Assembly (NCBI GenBank): GCA_963772295.1 | Contig: CAVYWO010000006.1 | Location: forward strand, 9,977 to 73,976 | DNA: 64,000 nucleotides | Reading direction: 5' to 3' | From: AP-15 sp963772295 | Lineage (GTDB): Bacteria; Pseudomonadota; Alphaproteobacteria; ATCC43930; CGMCC-115725 | In this document: one piece after another, positions 35,766 through 45,051 of the stretch | How the letters are laid out: the number at the start of each line of letters is the position of its first letter | Numbering within the stretch: position 1 is the stretch's first letter | The notes under the pieces: model-generated | Seen by the model: only the letters and a program-made list of their open reading frames with translations | Databases searched by the model: none | Told to the model about the DNA's origin: nothing | Translations under genes and position numbers: made by a program

Positions 35766-36578
35766 ATGACCAGCGGCCCCATGATTCGAATGTTGCATTC
35801 AACTTATAATAACATCGTGGATGGGGCGAAACTCGGCTTGACCTTCCCGTTACGCCATGTCTCCGCGATCCTTGGACGGAAATATCACGTAACACGGATT
35901 AAGCGGGTGGGAGCCGTGAGACTGCGGACGCACTCAACGGATGCCACTGCTTTTGTGCAGGTGTTTCGTAAAAGAGAGTATGATATTTTCACTGCCGGCT
36001 GTGGTGACCAGATTATGTCAGCTTATCAGCGCATTCTGGAAACGGGGCAAATGCCAATTGTAATCGACGCAGGCGCGAACGTGGGTGCTGCTGCTATTTG
36101 GTTTGCAAAACTTTTTCCTGCTTCCCTCGTTCTTGCCGTCGAGCCAGACCCAGGTAACGCCGAAGTATGCCGCCACAATACCCGCCAATTTCGGAACGTA
36201 CGTGTCATCGAAGCCGCCATCGGATCCGAGGGCGGACGCGTTTCCCTGACGAACCACCCCTCCAAGGAACAGTGGTGTATTCGCACTACCCGCAACGACA
36301 ATGGGGGCGTCTATATCTACCCCGTTTCCACTCTCATGCTCGAGTCGCCGCATGCATCAAAGCTCTTTCTGATCAAGATTGATATCGAAGGTTTCGAGTC
36401 CGATCTTTTTGCAAAAAACACTCATTGGATGGACGAAACCGATGTCATTATCATCGAACCGCACGATCGCCTCTACAAGGGATCGAGTCGGAATTTTCAA
36501 CAAGAAATCGCTCGGCGGAGATTTGATATGTTTATCTCTGGCGAAAATCTGATCTATGTTAAAACGGCGGCGTCATGA
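35766..36578 (+). CDS. FkbM-family methyltransferase
   Basis: The 270-residue protein has motif I PIVIDAGANVGAAAIWFAKL, VLAVEPDPGNAEVCRHNTRQ, and the FkbM block STLMLESPHASKLFLIKIDI with EGFESDLFAKN. It starts three bases after the previous gene, and its end overlaps the end of the convergent GT2 gene by six bases. Base composition is lower in GC than in the flanking genes, with AT-rich codons (AATTTTCAACAAGAAATC), which suggests separate acquisition. It probably methylates another position of the EPS repeat unit. Confidence 0.85.
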   Translation: MTSGPMIRMLHSTYNNIVDGAKLGLTFPLRHVSAILGRKYHVTRIKRVGAVRLRTHSTDATAFVQVFRKREYDIFTAGCGDQIMSAYQRILETGQMPIVIDAGANVGAAAIWFAKLFPASLVLAVEPDPGNAEVCRHNTRQFRNVRVIEAAIGSEGGRVSLTNHPSKEQWCIRTTRNDNGGVYIYPVSTLMLESPHASKLFLIKIDIEGFESDLFAKNTHWMDETDVIIIEPHDRLYKGSSRNFQQEIARRRFDMFISGENLIYVKTAAS

Positions 36579-37643
36579 TTGATGGAGCGGAAGACGATGG
36601 TGTTGTGCAAGCCAGCGGGAGATTTCAGATCGCAGGATAGCGGCCTGTGCGCGAGTTTCGATTAGTCCTCGTACCCGTCCTAATGCGTAGCACGACGCGA
36701 CGCGGGCCTCTAGTCTGTCGTGCTGGTGTCGTTCGGGCACTCGGCTGCGTATACCAAAGAGTATGACCTTCCCAAGAGCGACCATCCAGTGAAGAGTAGT
36801 CGCACGAGAAGATAAACCCGCACGGGACGGCCCGTCGGAGAGAAACGCAAGGTAGACATCCTGTAGGGCCGAAGCATAACCAAAACCGTAGTACATTTCC
36901 TGAAGATATGATTCCGAAAGACGTTTTTGCGGCAAAAAATGTTCGAACACGAGTTCCGCATCGTAGTGGAGCTTCCAGCCGGCGAGGGAGAGAGCCAAGC
37001 AAAGCTCGGCATCACCCCCCGCCGAAAGCCGGCGGCCGGCGCGGTCAGGGAGGGCGGGACGGAAGCCGCTTCCAAGGAGATCGGCTAACGCTTGGCGGCG
37101 CAGTGAAAGGCCCGCCCCGTAAAAGTAACGCGGAGCATGCCGTTGCGGACCGACGGCATAGCCGCAATGATACCGGTCGAACCACGCCGGCCGTTCGCCG
37201 TTCTCAAATACTGGGCGCCCGTGGGCGCCGACGACGCCGACCAGGGCGTCACGCGTGAAGTCGTCACGCAGGCGTGTGCACCAATTCGGATCGACCCTGT
37301 TATCGTCGTCAACGAACGATACGATTTCCCCGCGCGCCAACTCAAAACCCGCGAGCCGAGCGTATGTGAGACCAAGGCGCATCTCATGATGGATACGCAA
37401 GGGCGCCGGTGCACCACATTGAGCCCAGATGCCGAGCGCGAACTCCGCGGTGTCGTCCGTGGAAGCGTTGTCCACCAGGATGATCTCCCAGGGAAGATCT
37501 GATGGCACGCGCTGAAGGGCGAGCCGCTCGAGCGTCGGCTCAATGCGTGCGCGGCTGTCGTGACAGCATATGATTATCGACACATCCACGGCTGGGCATT
37601 GGTTTCGCTTCGCGGCCGCAGATTTTTCCTGCCGGCAAAGCAC
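36573..37643 (-). CDS. Glycosyltransferase family 2
   Basis: The 356-residue GT-A enzyme carries the N-terminal fold VDVSIIICCHDSRARIEPTL, the nucleotide-binding IILVDNASTDDTAEFA, the metal-binding IVSFVDDDNRVDPNW (DDD), and a C-terminal AGGDAELCLALSLAGWKLHY with the catalytic ED-like GGDAE. The length is typical; no membrane segments. It is the last gene of the long minus-strand EPS run, 125 bases beyond the GT4 gene at 37768, and likely adds one sugar of the repeat unit. Confidence 0.87.
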   Translation of the reverse strand: MLCRQEKSAAAKRNQCPAVDVSIIICCHDSRARIEPTLERLALQRVPSDLPWEIILVDNASTDDTAEFALGIWAQCGAPAPLRIHHEMRLGLTYARLAGFELARGEIVSFVDDDNRVDPNWCTRLRDDFTRDALVGVVGAHGRPVFENGERPAWFDRYHCGYAVGPQRHAPRYFYGAGLSLRRQALADLLGSGFRPALPDRAGRRLSAGGDAELCLALSLAGWKLHYDAELVFEHFLPQKRLSESYLQEMYYGFGYASALQDVYLAFLSDGPSRAGLSSRATTLHWMVALGKVILFGIRSRVPERHQHDRLEARVASCYALGRVRGLIETRAQAAILRSEISRWLAQHHRLPLHQS

Positions 37644-37767
37644 TGGTGGGCGCCGGGGATCTTCCTTACCTCAGCCTTCTCACGGGAACAGCGGCCGAGA
37701 GGCGCCCCGGGTGAATGGTCGCCGCCGCCCCGTTCGGGGCTCGGCGGCTCTAGCTCGGTGTCTATCA

Positions 37768-38925
37768 TCAGCGCGGCGCTTCCGCGCAACAGCGAAGGAT
37801 CTCGACGAGCCGGTTGCCGAAGGCGTGCCAGTTGAGCCGCCCCTCATATTCCGCCCGACACCGCATCGCCATGGCCTCATAGCGCGCGCGATCGGAAAAC
37901 AGTTCCAACATAGGTGCGCCGAACGCCTGGGGCGACGCGGTCGCCCGACGGCAGAACCCAGTCACGCCTTCAACTACAATCGACGGAATGCCGCCGACAT
38001 CGCTCGAGACCATCGGGAGGCCGTAGGCAGCGGCTTCGCAGAAGGCCATGCCGAAATTTTCCGCTGTCGATGGCACCATAAAAAAATGAGCCTCCATCAG
38101 CAGACGCTCCAGAACCGCCCGCTGTTCCGCGACGGCCTTGCTTAGAAAGCCGTGGAAATGGGCGAAGGGCGGCCGCGGACCACGGTACCCTTCGGCACCC
38201 ACCACGTCGAGTTGTACCCAGACTCCCTGCGCTACTATCCATTGGCACGTCTCCACGACTTTCGCCAAGCCTTTTCGACGCCATTCCCGGCCGATGAACA
38301 GGACACGCAGCGGCACGTTCCGCTTGGCGATAATGGCCGCCAGCACCGAGTTGCTATCCGGGGCGTCGATGTTGGCGCCAAAGGGCGCGACGTAGACCTT
38401 GTTCGGGTCGGCGCCGTAGTGCCGCACGGCCGCGTCGGCGGCCCAGTGAGATGGGTAGATCGCGGCTGCCGACGTCTGGAGGGCAAGCCGGTCGAGCCGG
38501 TCACCCTGGCGGACATACTCGGCGGCGCAGTGAGAAAAGTCCTCATAAAAGTCGAGGACGTTGCGGAAGGTTGCATCGGCGCAGAAGACCTTGGGCGCGC
38601 CGACGTCGAGCAGCGCCACCGAATGGGAGCCTGGCGCAAAGACACAGTCAACCCGAATGCCTTCGAGTCGCCGCGCCGTTTCGGTCGCGAGAGTTTTTAG
38701 GACCAACGGCTCCCGATCCGTCCGGTAAATCTTGCCGGCGCTGCGGTAAAGGAGCTTCTTCCAAATGAAGAGCCGTTCAATCCGCTGGTCGAGCGGAAAC
38801 ACCTCTACCACACGCAGACCACGCAGCCGCAGCTCCCGTAGGATTGCCTGGGGGCGTCCCGACTGCACCATCGGATCCTCAGCGTCGTGCTCATACACAT
38901 AGGCAACGGTTAGGGGCGGTGTCAT
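37768..38925 (-). CDS. Glycosyltransferase family 4, tandem paralog 2
   Basis: The 385-residue GT-B enzyme runs from TVAYVYEHDAEDPMVQSGRP through RVLFIGREWRRKGLAKVVET, the donor-site loop, VVGAEGYRGPRPPFAHFHGF and the EX7E region AENFGMAFCEAAAYGLPMVS with DVGGIPSIV. It is roughly 55-60% identical along its length to the neighbouring 38922-40082 product, so the pair arose by tandem duplication. The ATG at 38925 overlaps the upstream stop by four bases. The longer open frame to 39210 is antisense-like noise. Confidence 0.88.
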   Translation of the reverse strand: MTPPLTVAYVYEHDAEDPMVQSGRPQAILRELRLRGLRVVEVFPLDQRIERLFIWKKLLYRSAGKIYRTDREPLVLKTLATETARRLEGIRVDCVFAPGSHSVALLDVGAPKVFCADATFRNVLDFYEDFSHCAAEYVRQGDRLDRLALQTSAAAIYPSHWAADAAVRHYGADPNKVYVAPFGANIDAPDSNSVLAAIIAKRNVPLRVLFIGREWRRKGLAKVVETCQWIVAQGVWVQLDVVGAEGYRGPRPPFAHFHGFLSKAVAEQRAVLERLLMEAHFFMVPSTAENFGMAFCEAAAYGLPMVSSDVGGIPSIVVEGVTGFCRRATASPQAFGAPMLELFSDRARYEAMAMRCRAEYEGRLNWHAFGNRLVEILRCCAEAPR

Positions 38926-40082
38926 CCGGAGGCCGTTCCGCTGTTCGCCTCGACGGCTCGGCGCAAAATCTCGACGCAACGGATGCCAAAGCGGTTCCAG
39001 TTGAGGCGGTCCCCGAAATCGCGCCGCGCGGCCAGCGCCATCGTGCAATAGCGCCGCCGGTCGCCAAAGATCTCGAGCATGGCCGCGCCGAACTCGCCGG
39101 GCGGCGCCGCTGAAGGCAGTGTGAGACCGGTCACGCCGTGCCGTACTACGGTCGGGATCCCGCCGACATCGGTGGCTACCGACGGGACCCCGTAGGCCGC
39201 GGCCTCGCAAAACACGATCCCATAATTCTCGGCGAGCGACGGCATGAAAAGAAAATGCGCATCGCTCAGCATCCGCTCGATCTCACGTTTGTGGGCGGCA
39301 TCGGATTTCCGCAGCAGGCCATGGAAACGGGCGAAACCGGGGCGCGGCCCGCGGTAACCCTCTGCTCCCACGATTTCGAGCGCCACCGGCGTGCCGGCCG
39401 AGACGATCCATTGGCAGGTCTCGATGACTTTGCAGAGCCCCTTTCGTCGCCAGTCTCGCCCGATGAACAGAATCTTCATCACGCTCGTGCCGCGCTTGCG
39501 GACGCTCCCCTCGACTTGTTCCTCGGGCAGGGGGTCGACATTGGCGCCAAAAGGCACGACATGCACCTTCGAAGGCGCCGCACCGTAGTCTTTGATTGCG
39601 GATTGGGCCGCCCATTCAGACGCGTAAATCGCGGCCGTGGAAGTGCTTAGGGCGAGACGTTCTTGCGCCTCGCCCTGACGCACATATTCTTCGGCACAGC
39701 CGGAAAAGCCCTCGTAGAAGTCGAGCACGGCATGGAAAGTCGCGTCGGCAGAGAAAATCTTCGGGATCCCGAGGTCAAGATAGGTAATTGCGTTCGACCC
39801 CGGGGCGAAGACGCAATCCGCGGCCTGATCCGAAAGGCGGCGCGCCGTTTCCGCGGCGACCTGGGCCAAGAGCTTCGGCTCGCGGTCGCTGCGGTAAATC
39901 CGTCCGGTCGAGCGGTACCAGAGTTTCTTCCAAGCGTGCCTTCTTGCGAGATCAGGATCGAGAGGAAAGACCGGTACAACCTCGCATCCTTGCCCCTCGA
40001 GCTGCCGCAGCATGGCGTGGGGATATCCCGATTGGACGTCGACATCGGCCGCATCGAGCTCGTACACAAACGCGACCTTCAT
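38922..40082 (-). CDS. Glycosyltransferase family 4, tandem paralog 1
   Basis: The 386-residue GT-B enzyme begins MKVAFVYELDAADVDVQSGY and has KILFIGRDWRRKGLCKVIET, ALEIVGAEGYRGPRPGFARF and the EX7E motif in AENYGIVFCEAAAYGVPSVA. CGAGG lies close before the ATG at 40082. The gene starts 49 bases after the polymerase gene and is translationally coupled to paralog 2. Both share WKKLxYRSxGxIYRxDREP near residue 60, unusual in GT4 and probably an acceptor or membrane contact. The pair may add two similar residues. Confidence 0.88.
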   Translation of the reverse strand: MKVAFVYELDAADVDVQSGYPHAMLRQLEGQGCEVVPVFPLDPDLARRHAWKKLWYRSTGRIYRSDREPKLLAQVAAETARRLSDQAADCVFAPGSNAITYLDLGIPKIFSADATFHAVLDFYEGFSGCAEEYVRQGEAQERLALSTSTAAIYASEWAAQSAIKDYGAAPSKVHVVPFGANVDPLPEEQVEGSVRKRGTSVMKILFIGRDWRRKGLCKVIETCQWIVSAGTPVALEIVGAEGYRGPRPGFARFHGLLRKSDAAHKREIERMLSDAHFLFMPSLAENYGIVFCEAAAYGVPSVATDVGGIPTVVRHGVTGLTLPSAAPPGEFGAAMLEIFGDRRRYCTMALAARRDFGDRLNWNRFGIRCVEILRRAVEANSGTASG

Positions 40083-40131
40083 GACGCCTCGCACCCGACC
40101 ACCCGTTCCCCCCGCATGGCAAGACGCATCT

Positions 40132-41544
40132 TCACGGTCCGGCCCATCGCGGCGCGGCCGCAATTACCGGCTTGGCATCGCCCGATCCGCCGTCCCTGGA
40201 AGCGACGGCCGCCGATCCCGCCGCGGCCATTGCCAGCCCAAAGCCCATCCAGGTGACAACCATGCTGAGGTTGGGGTTCGAGAACAGGTGAACGAAGATA
40301 AGCCCGCCGACAAACCAACGAATTTGCATCCCGGTCGCGCGCGCTGCGCGAGTGCCCCAAAACAACAGGGCCACGAAGACCGCAAAGCTTGCGGCGCCAA
40401 GAAGACCAACGTTGGAAAGCAGCGTCAGCGCCAGCGAATCCGGCTTGTGACTGCCGATACCGATGCCGAGCCCCCAAGTCTGGGACACCACGTCGAGGGC
40501 CATTAAATTTGTCCCTTGGCGCTCGCGGTAGGAGACGCCTTGCGCTTTGTGAAAGACGAGAAGGTCGAGGAGGCGGCGCAGATAAGTGCCGTTGGAAAGC
40601 GCCCACGCGACGCCGGCCACCAGTGCCCCAACGATCAACACCGCCGCCGATACGCCGCCGCGCGTCGGCCGCCGTACGGCGCGCCTGGCGACAAGAGCAA
40701 TCGGCAGCGAGGGCACCGCAGTGGCAACGAAGGCCGCGATCACGGCAAGAGCGGTCGTCGACTTCGAGATCAGGAGCGCGACGACGCAAGAAACGACCAG
40801 TGCGGCCGATGACAGCGAGGGGCGCGTGCGCAATCTCGCCCAACTGAAGAACAGAAAGCCCGAATAATAGAAAGCAAGGCTCGACGGCTCCGTGAAGGAC
40901 CCTTGGACCCGCAGCCCACCCAGCATCTCCTGTTCGACGGCAAAGGTATAGGGCGGATTGGTGGTGAAAAATTCCCTCGGCCACCAAATGCCGGTAAGGA
41001 AGCTTAGCTCCTGCCAAGCACAGAACAGGCCGGCGAGGACGATCATCACTACAAAGCCTCGGTCGATGGCCCGGGCGAGCTGATCCGGCGGCAGCCGACA
41101 GAGCGCGAGCGCCAGTGCGAGCACGAGGCCGCCGTCGAGCCAGAGATAGATAAGCTGGGTTATGTTTTCGCGACGGAGAATCCACGGAGCGGCCGCGCTC
41201 AACTGAAATTCATCTGTCCCGCCTATAACCGACACTTTCCCCTGGAAGAACAGCACGGCAATCCATAACGAAATAACCGACACGAATATGAATGATGCTA
41301 ATGCCAAAATCGACGGGATGATTTCTTTTGGCACGCTGCATCGTCCGAGCGTTGCCTCGACCATGGCGCGCAGCAGGACGAAAATCGCCATCGCATAGCC
41401 CGGCTGCAAGCCGAGCGAGCCCGTCACGAATACCGCGGCTTCGGGGAAGATGGTCGTCGCCGGCAACACGACGATCACCCAGCGCCACGGGAGGAGCATC
41501 GCGGCAAGCTCGATCGGGAGCAATACGAGGCCGGTAACGGTCAT
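40132..41544 (-). CDS. O-antigen ligase/Wzy-like EPS polymerase
   Basis: The roughly 470-residue polytopic protein has about eleven to twelve hydrophobic helices (for example GLVLLPIELAAMLLPWRWVI, LVLALALALCRLPPDQ, LVVSCVVALLISKSTTALAV) and a large periplasmic loop with GSFTEPSSLAFYYSGF. The ...QGSFxEPSxLA... loop and later YRERQGTNLMALDVV with WGLGIGIGSHKPDS are the pattern of Wzy/O-antigen ligase (PF04932-like) enzymes, which polymerise undecaprenyl-linked repeat units. ATG at 41544 is preferred; a GTG two codons upstream is also possible. Context with Wzx and Wzc supports the role. Confidence 0.8.
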   Translation of the reverse strand: MTVTGLVLLPIELAAMLLPWRWVIVVLPATTIFPEAAVFVTGSLGLQPGYAMAIFVLLRAMVEATLGRCSVPKEIIPSILALASFIFVSVISLWIAVLFFQGKVSVIGGTDEFQLSAAAPWILRRENITQLIYLWLDGGLVLALALALCRLPPDQLARAIDRGFVVMIVLAGLFCAWQELSFLTGIWWPREFFTTNPPYTFAVEQEMLGGLRVQGSFTEPSSLAFYYSGFLFFSWARLRTRPSLSSAALVVSCVVALLISKSTTALAVIAAFVATAVPSLPIALVARRAVRRPTRGGVSAAVLIVGALVAGVAWALSNGTYLRRLLDLLVFHKAQGVSYRERQGTNLMALDVVSQTWGLGIGIGSHKPDSLALTLLSNVGLLGAASFAVFVALLFWGTRAARATGMQIRWFVGGLIFVHLFSNPNLSMVVTWMGFGLAMAAAGSAAVASRDGGSGDAKPVIAAAPRWAGP

Positions 41545-41845
41545 AGGCACACGGCGAGTAGTGCCTCGGTTCCGAAATTCCGGCCGTTAAGACGGGAGTA
41601 TCGTCGCCGGCCCGCCGGCCAGCGCGGGCTCGACAAAACTCGTCATTGCGAGGCGCCAGCAGGCGCCGCGGCAATCCCGTCGGCCCGAAGTCCGCTCCCG
41701 TGGAACGGACCGCCAAGCCTGCTCCGCGCCTCGACACGGCGGCCGGCATTTCGGGGGATTGCTCGGCTGCGATGGATAAATGAAAGTTCCGTCCGCGATC
41801 GGGTCACCATCTCGCTCTCGTCCGGGGTGCGCTCTCGTCGGCCGC
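41545..41845. other. Spacer with a REP-like element
   Basis: No gene. It holds the REP-like element at 41641-41678 and interrupts an otherwise tight operon, so it may be a processing or attenuation site. Confidence 0.4.
41641..41678. repeat. REP-like intergenic palindromic element
   Basis: CGTCATTGCGAGGCGCCAGC followed by AGGCGCCGCGGCAATCC. The CGTCATTGCGAG...GCGGCAATCC frame around a GGCGCC palindrome is the well-known intergenic repeat of Bradyrhizobium-like genomes. Confidence 0.55.
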
Positions 41846-42712
41846 TCAAGAAGATCCGCCGTTGCCACGGTAAGCTCTCGTTTCGACTGGTGCGTAGGCG
41901 GTGCCGTAGCTTTTCAGTTTCTTGAGGCGGACGCGGGAAAGCACCACACCGACGAGCGGAGCTCCGGCCAATTGCAGCCTTTCCCGGCAGATGCCGACCG
42001 CCTTGTATGATGTCCGCGCCCATTCCACGATCAGCACGGCAATATCGACCGCCGATGCCAATTGGAGTGCGTCGACCACCACGGCGGCGGGCGGGGTATC
42101 GATGATGACGAGCTCGTAACGCTGCCGTGCGAGCGCAATCAGCTGATGCATCGACGACGAGCCGAGACGCTCGGCCGGAAAGTCGATCCCGCTTCCGGAC
42201 GAGACAACATGCATGCCCGACGCCTCGTCCACATTGATGATTTCAGAAAGCTCGCCGGCTCCTCGGAGAACTTCGCCGAGGCCTGGGCCGGAGCGCAGCC
42301 CAAGCGCTCTACTAAGCTGCGCCGATCGCAGGTCGCATTCGACGAGCAGCACTCGCCGGCCTGCGGTCGCTGCGAGGCGCCCGAAGGAGAGCGCGAAGCT
42401 CGTCTTGCCTTCGCCCGGAAGCGCGGAGGTCACGAGGACGACGCGCGCCGCACCGACGCGACCGCCGACGGCGATGCCGATCGAACGGATCGCCTCGGCC
42501 ACCCCGCCGAGCGGATCCTTCACCACTGCCAAAGACAGAGCGGCGGCGCCATGCGCGCGGCCCGCGATATGAGGGGTCAGACCGAGGGTCACGACACCGA
42601 GCCGCTCGCTCACCTCCTCGGGAGTACAGAGGGTCCGCCGGGCCGCCTCAAGGCTGAGAGCCGCCGCAAGACCCGAAACGAGACCAGCGAGCCCGCTTAC
42701 GGCAAGTACCAC
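41846..42712 (-). CDS. Wzc-type tyrosine autokinase, C-terminal (kinase) part of a split gene
   Basis: Begins within the second membrane helix (VLAVSGLAGLVSGLAAALSL) and contains the BY-kinase: Walker A LPGEGKTSFALSFGRLAA, Walker A' VLLVECDLRSAQLSRAL, Walker B ELVIIDTPPAAVVVDALQLA, and a tail with three tyrosines (SYGTAYAPVETRAYRG) as likely autophosphorylation sites. The GTG/ATG-like start of this piece has no proper signal; it is the continuation of the 42828-44129 frame after a single extra base at 42869-42870. Kinase cycling controls EPS chain length. Confidence 0.82.
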   Translation of the reverse strand: MVLAVSGLAGLVSGLAAALSLEAARRTLCTPEEVSERLGVVTLGLTPHIAGRAHGAAALSLAVVKDPLGGVAEAIRSIGIAVGGRVGAARVVLVTSALPGEGKTSFALSFGRLAATAGRRVLLVECDLRSAQLSRALGLRSGPGLGEVLRGAGELSEIINVDEASGMHVVSSGSGIDFPAERLGSSSMHQLIALARQRYELVIIDTPPAAVVVDALQLASAVDIAVLIVEWARTSYKAVGICRERLQLAGAPLVGVVLSRVRLKKLKSYGTAYAPVETRAYRGNGGSS

Positions 42713-42827
42713 TGAAAAACGCGGGAGGCTCGGAAAGAAGGGCGGAACGGCCGGCGAAACAATCCGTGCGTCGCCGGCAAGCGCATAGGACTCGACACTC
42801 GCTTTTCCCGCAGTTTCGAGAAATGTC

Positions 42828-44129
42828 TCATAGAGGGCCCGCGCGGTGTCGGCATCGGCTTCGAGTTCGGCGCAGCTCGGCGCCGGCCTTCATGTTCTCC
42901 AGGTTGGACGCGACCAGCTTCGCAAATCTTGCCTTGACCGTCCGTTCGTGCGCCTTTGCGACATTGACGCGGGCCCCCAAAGCCATCATGGACTGCCGCA
43001 CTTCCCTGTCGATCTGATGGCCGATCCTGACCACCGCATTTCGCATCTCGTTGACCCAGGGATCTTCCGGCCCGCAAATCGTTTCGACCTGGGTGAGATC
43101 CGACACGGCTTTGTTGCGCCGATCGATGAGCGTCGTCAGGTTTTCCGACGCGCCCGCTGCCTTGGCTGCCGCTTCCGCATCCCGGTCGCGCGCGAATTCC
43201 TGGAGCTGCGACAGCGCGCTCTCGGCGTGCGCGCGATCCGCTTCCGCCGCGACCACCTCGCTATTGAATTTGGCAATCGTGTCGTCGAGAAGCGTCTGAT
43301 CCTTGCCGAGGTCGAGGATGCCGTGCTGCGCCTTGTAGGCGGCAACCGCGGCTCTGGTGTCGATCATTCGCTTCCGCAATACGGCGCTGCGATGATCGAG
43401 AAGGCCCGACATCCGATCAAGCGCTGCCGCCCTTGCTCCTAGATCTTCGGCAAGATAGGTCGTTGCGACGGCGTTCGCGATTTTGGCCGCCTTGATCGGA
43501 TCGACTGAGGTGAAGGAGACGACGATCGTGTAGGATCGCCCGTTACTCGTCACACTGAGCCGGCTCCGCAAGTTGGTTTCGGTGGTCGCGAACCCCTCCC
43601 CTTCGGGGGGCGGCCCCAACGGAGCGGCGGCCCAGATGCGCCGCTCCCGGCTCACTATCTCCGCGATCGGCCCCGGCGGCGCCAACAGAGTATTGAATTC
43701 GGGATCGTTCTCGAGATGATATTCCCCTAATACTCGTCGGATGGTCTCGGGGGAGGTAAGAATATCGATAATACTCGCCACTTCCGCGGTGTCCTGGGTA
43801 TAGATACCACCCTGCATTGTGGCAAGCAATTCTCCGGTTGGGTTCCTGACCAGGAGGACGAGTTCCACTTCGGCGGTATAGCGCGGCGTGACGAAATGCG
43901 CGAAGCCGAAGCCAACTATGGCAAAGGCGAAGGTAACGAGCAGGATCAGGCCTTTGCGGCGCCAGAGGGCGCGCACGACCCGTCCGAGATCGACATTATG
44001 TCCTCCCGCTGGGGGTGCTTGCGGCGGTCCCGGGAAGCCGGATGTGATCGGTTGCGCCACAACCGAGGTGCGACCATCCATGGGTTCGCCGCCAAATGCC
44101 CGGATGGGTTCGTTGCTCACCGGTTCCAC
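42828..44129 (-). CDS. Wzz/Wzc chain-length co-polymerase, N-terminal part of a split gene
   Basis: The frame holds a cytoplasmic N-terminus, first membrane helix GLILLVTFAFAIVGFGFAHF, the Wzz domain (TPRYTAEVELVLLVR) and a long periplasmic coiled coil (RKRMIDTRAAVAAYKAQHGI to VRQSMMALGARVNVAKAHER). Near 42870 it runs into nonsense (RRTRSRC), whereas the +1 frame continues correctly (LEADADTARALYETFLETAG). Removing one base of the GG pair at 42869-42870 gives a single protein of about 760 residues with the kinase half. The start overlaps the GT2 gene end by 13 bases. Confidence 0.85.
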   Translation of the reverse strand: MEPVSNEPIRAFGGEPMDGRTSVVAQPITSGFPGPPQAPPAGGHNVDLGRVVRALWRRKGLILLVTFAFAIVGFGFAHFVTPRYTAEVELVLLVRNPTGELLATMQGGIYTQDTAEVASIIDILTSPETIRRVLGEYHLENDPEFNTLLAPPGPIAEIVSRERRIWAAAPLGPPPEGEGFATTETNLRSRLSVTSNGRSYTIVVSFTSVDPIKAAKIANAVATTYLAEDLGARAAALDRMSGLLDHRSAVLRKRMIDTRAAVAAYKAQHGILDLGKDQTLLDDTIAKFNSEVVAAEADRAHAESALSQLQEFARDRDAEAAAKAAGASENLTTLIDRRNKAVSDLTQVETICGPEDPWVNEMRNAVVRIGHQIDREVRQSMMALGARVNVAKAHERTVKARFAKLVASNLENMKAGAELRRTRSRCRHRAGPL

Positions 44130-45004
44130 CTGACCGGACGGTAGGACGGATTGATCGCGCGACGCCCGAGCCGGTACACGAGCTCGCTGCGCTCTCGCAG
44201 CAGATGGGAGGCGCGGATCCGGGCCACGCGCGCGAAGGCTTCGAGATTTGCGAGTGCCGCCATCCGGCCATGCGCGACGGCGATCTGTCTGACCTCCTCC
44301 ATGGTGCGCTCGAATTGGCGGTTCGAGACGCCTTCGTAGGTCATGTTTCCTACGATCCCCGGGTCGTATTCACCCCTGGCGCCGGCCGCGTGCAGTCTCA
44401 GGAACCAATCATATTCCATCGCGCATCGCCAATGCAGTGAAAACAGGCCGACGCGCTCAAAGCACTCGCGACGCGCAAGCACGGTAGGGTGGTTCATTGC
44501 CGGCATGCGGCGCGCCAATGCCGCCGCGTAGTTTCGCTCGCCGATATAGCGGAAGCTCGGCTGGCCGCCTTCATAAAAAAGCAAATCGCCAAAGACGAAA
44601 TCGGCTCCGGTGCGTTGCAAGGTTTCGAGCGCGCGGCCGATCTGGCCCGGTGAAAGCCAATCGTCGGCGCCGAGGAATTGGATAAAGGCTCCGCGCGCGA
44701 GCGCGACGCCCTTGTTGAATGCGTCGCTGATGCCTCGATCCGGCTCGCTGACCCAATAATCCTGGGCTCGGAGCAGCCGCCTGAGGATCTCGGGTGTCCC
44801 GTCGGTGGAGGCGCCGTCGATGACGACGTGCTCAATTCCCGGGCAGTGTTGCGTCTGAATGCTTTCGAGCGCACGCGCGATGGTCCCGGCGCCGTTGCGC
44901 ACTGCGGTGACGATCGTGACAAGCGGCTTTTCGGCCGGGTCGCATGCAGGCCGTGAGGCACCGAGTTTCCTGTAGTCCGCGAAACTGGGTGGCCGTTCCG
45001 GCAT
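44117..45004 (-). CDS. Glycosyltransferase family 2
   Basis: The 295-residue GT-A enzyme has LVTIVTAVRNGAGTIARALE, HVVIDGASTDGTPEILRR, the DXD-like region IQFLGADDWLSPGQIGRALE and the later HPTVLARRECFERVGLF. It matches the EPS-type GT2 family (WcaA/colanic-acid-like): GISDAFNKGVALARG is the typical DRGIYDAMNKG motif with Ser in place of Tyr. The start at 45004 follows GGGGAGCGGGAT; an alternative ATG at 45055 overlaps the flippase stop (ATGA) and cannot be excluded. Confidence 0.87.
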   Translation of the reverse strand: MPERPPSFADYRKLGASRPACDPAEKPLVTIVTAVRNGAGTIARALESIQTQHCPGIEHVVIDGASTDGTPEILRRLLRAQDYWVSEPDRGISDAFNKGVALARGAFIQFLGADDWLSPGQIGRALETLQRTGADFVFGDLLFYEGGQPSFRYIGERNYAAALARRMPAMNHPTVLARRECFERVGLFSLHWRCAMEYDWFLRLHAAGARGEYDPGIVGNMTYEGVSNRQFERTMEEVRQIAVAHGRMAALANLEAFARVARIRASHLLRERSELVYRLGRRAINPSYRPVRWNR

Positions 45005-45051
45005 ATCCCGCTCCCCGCGGGCGAGCGTCTTGGGCGGAAGCTTTGTCCTAG

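Noticed and set aside
40132..40163. GT4 gene starting at 40163
   Set aside because: Upstream extension overlaps the polymerase end and is not homologous; ATG 40082 with a ribosome-binding site fits family length.
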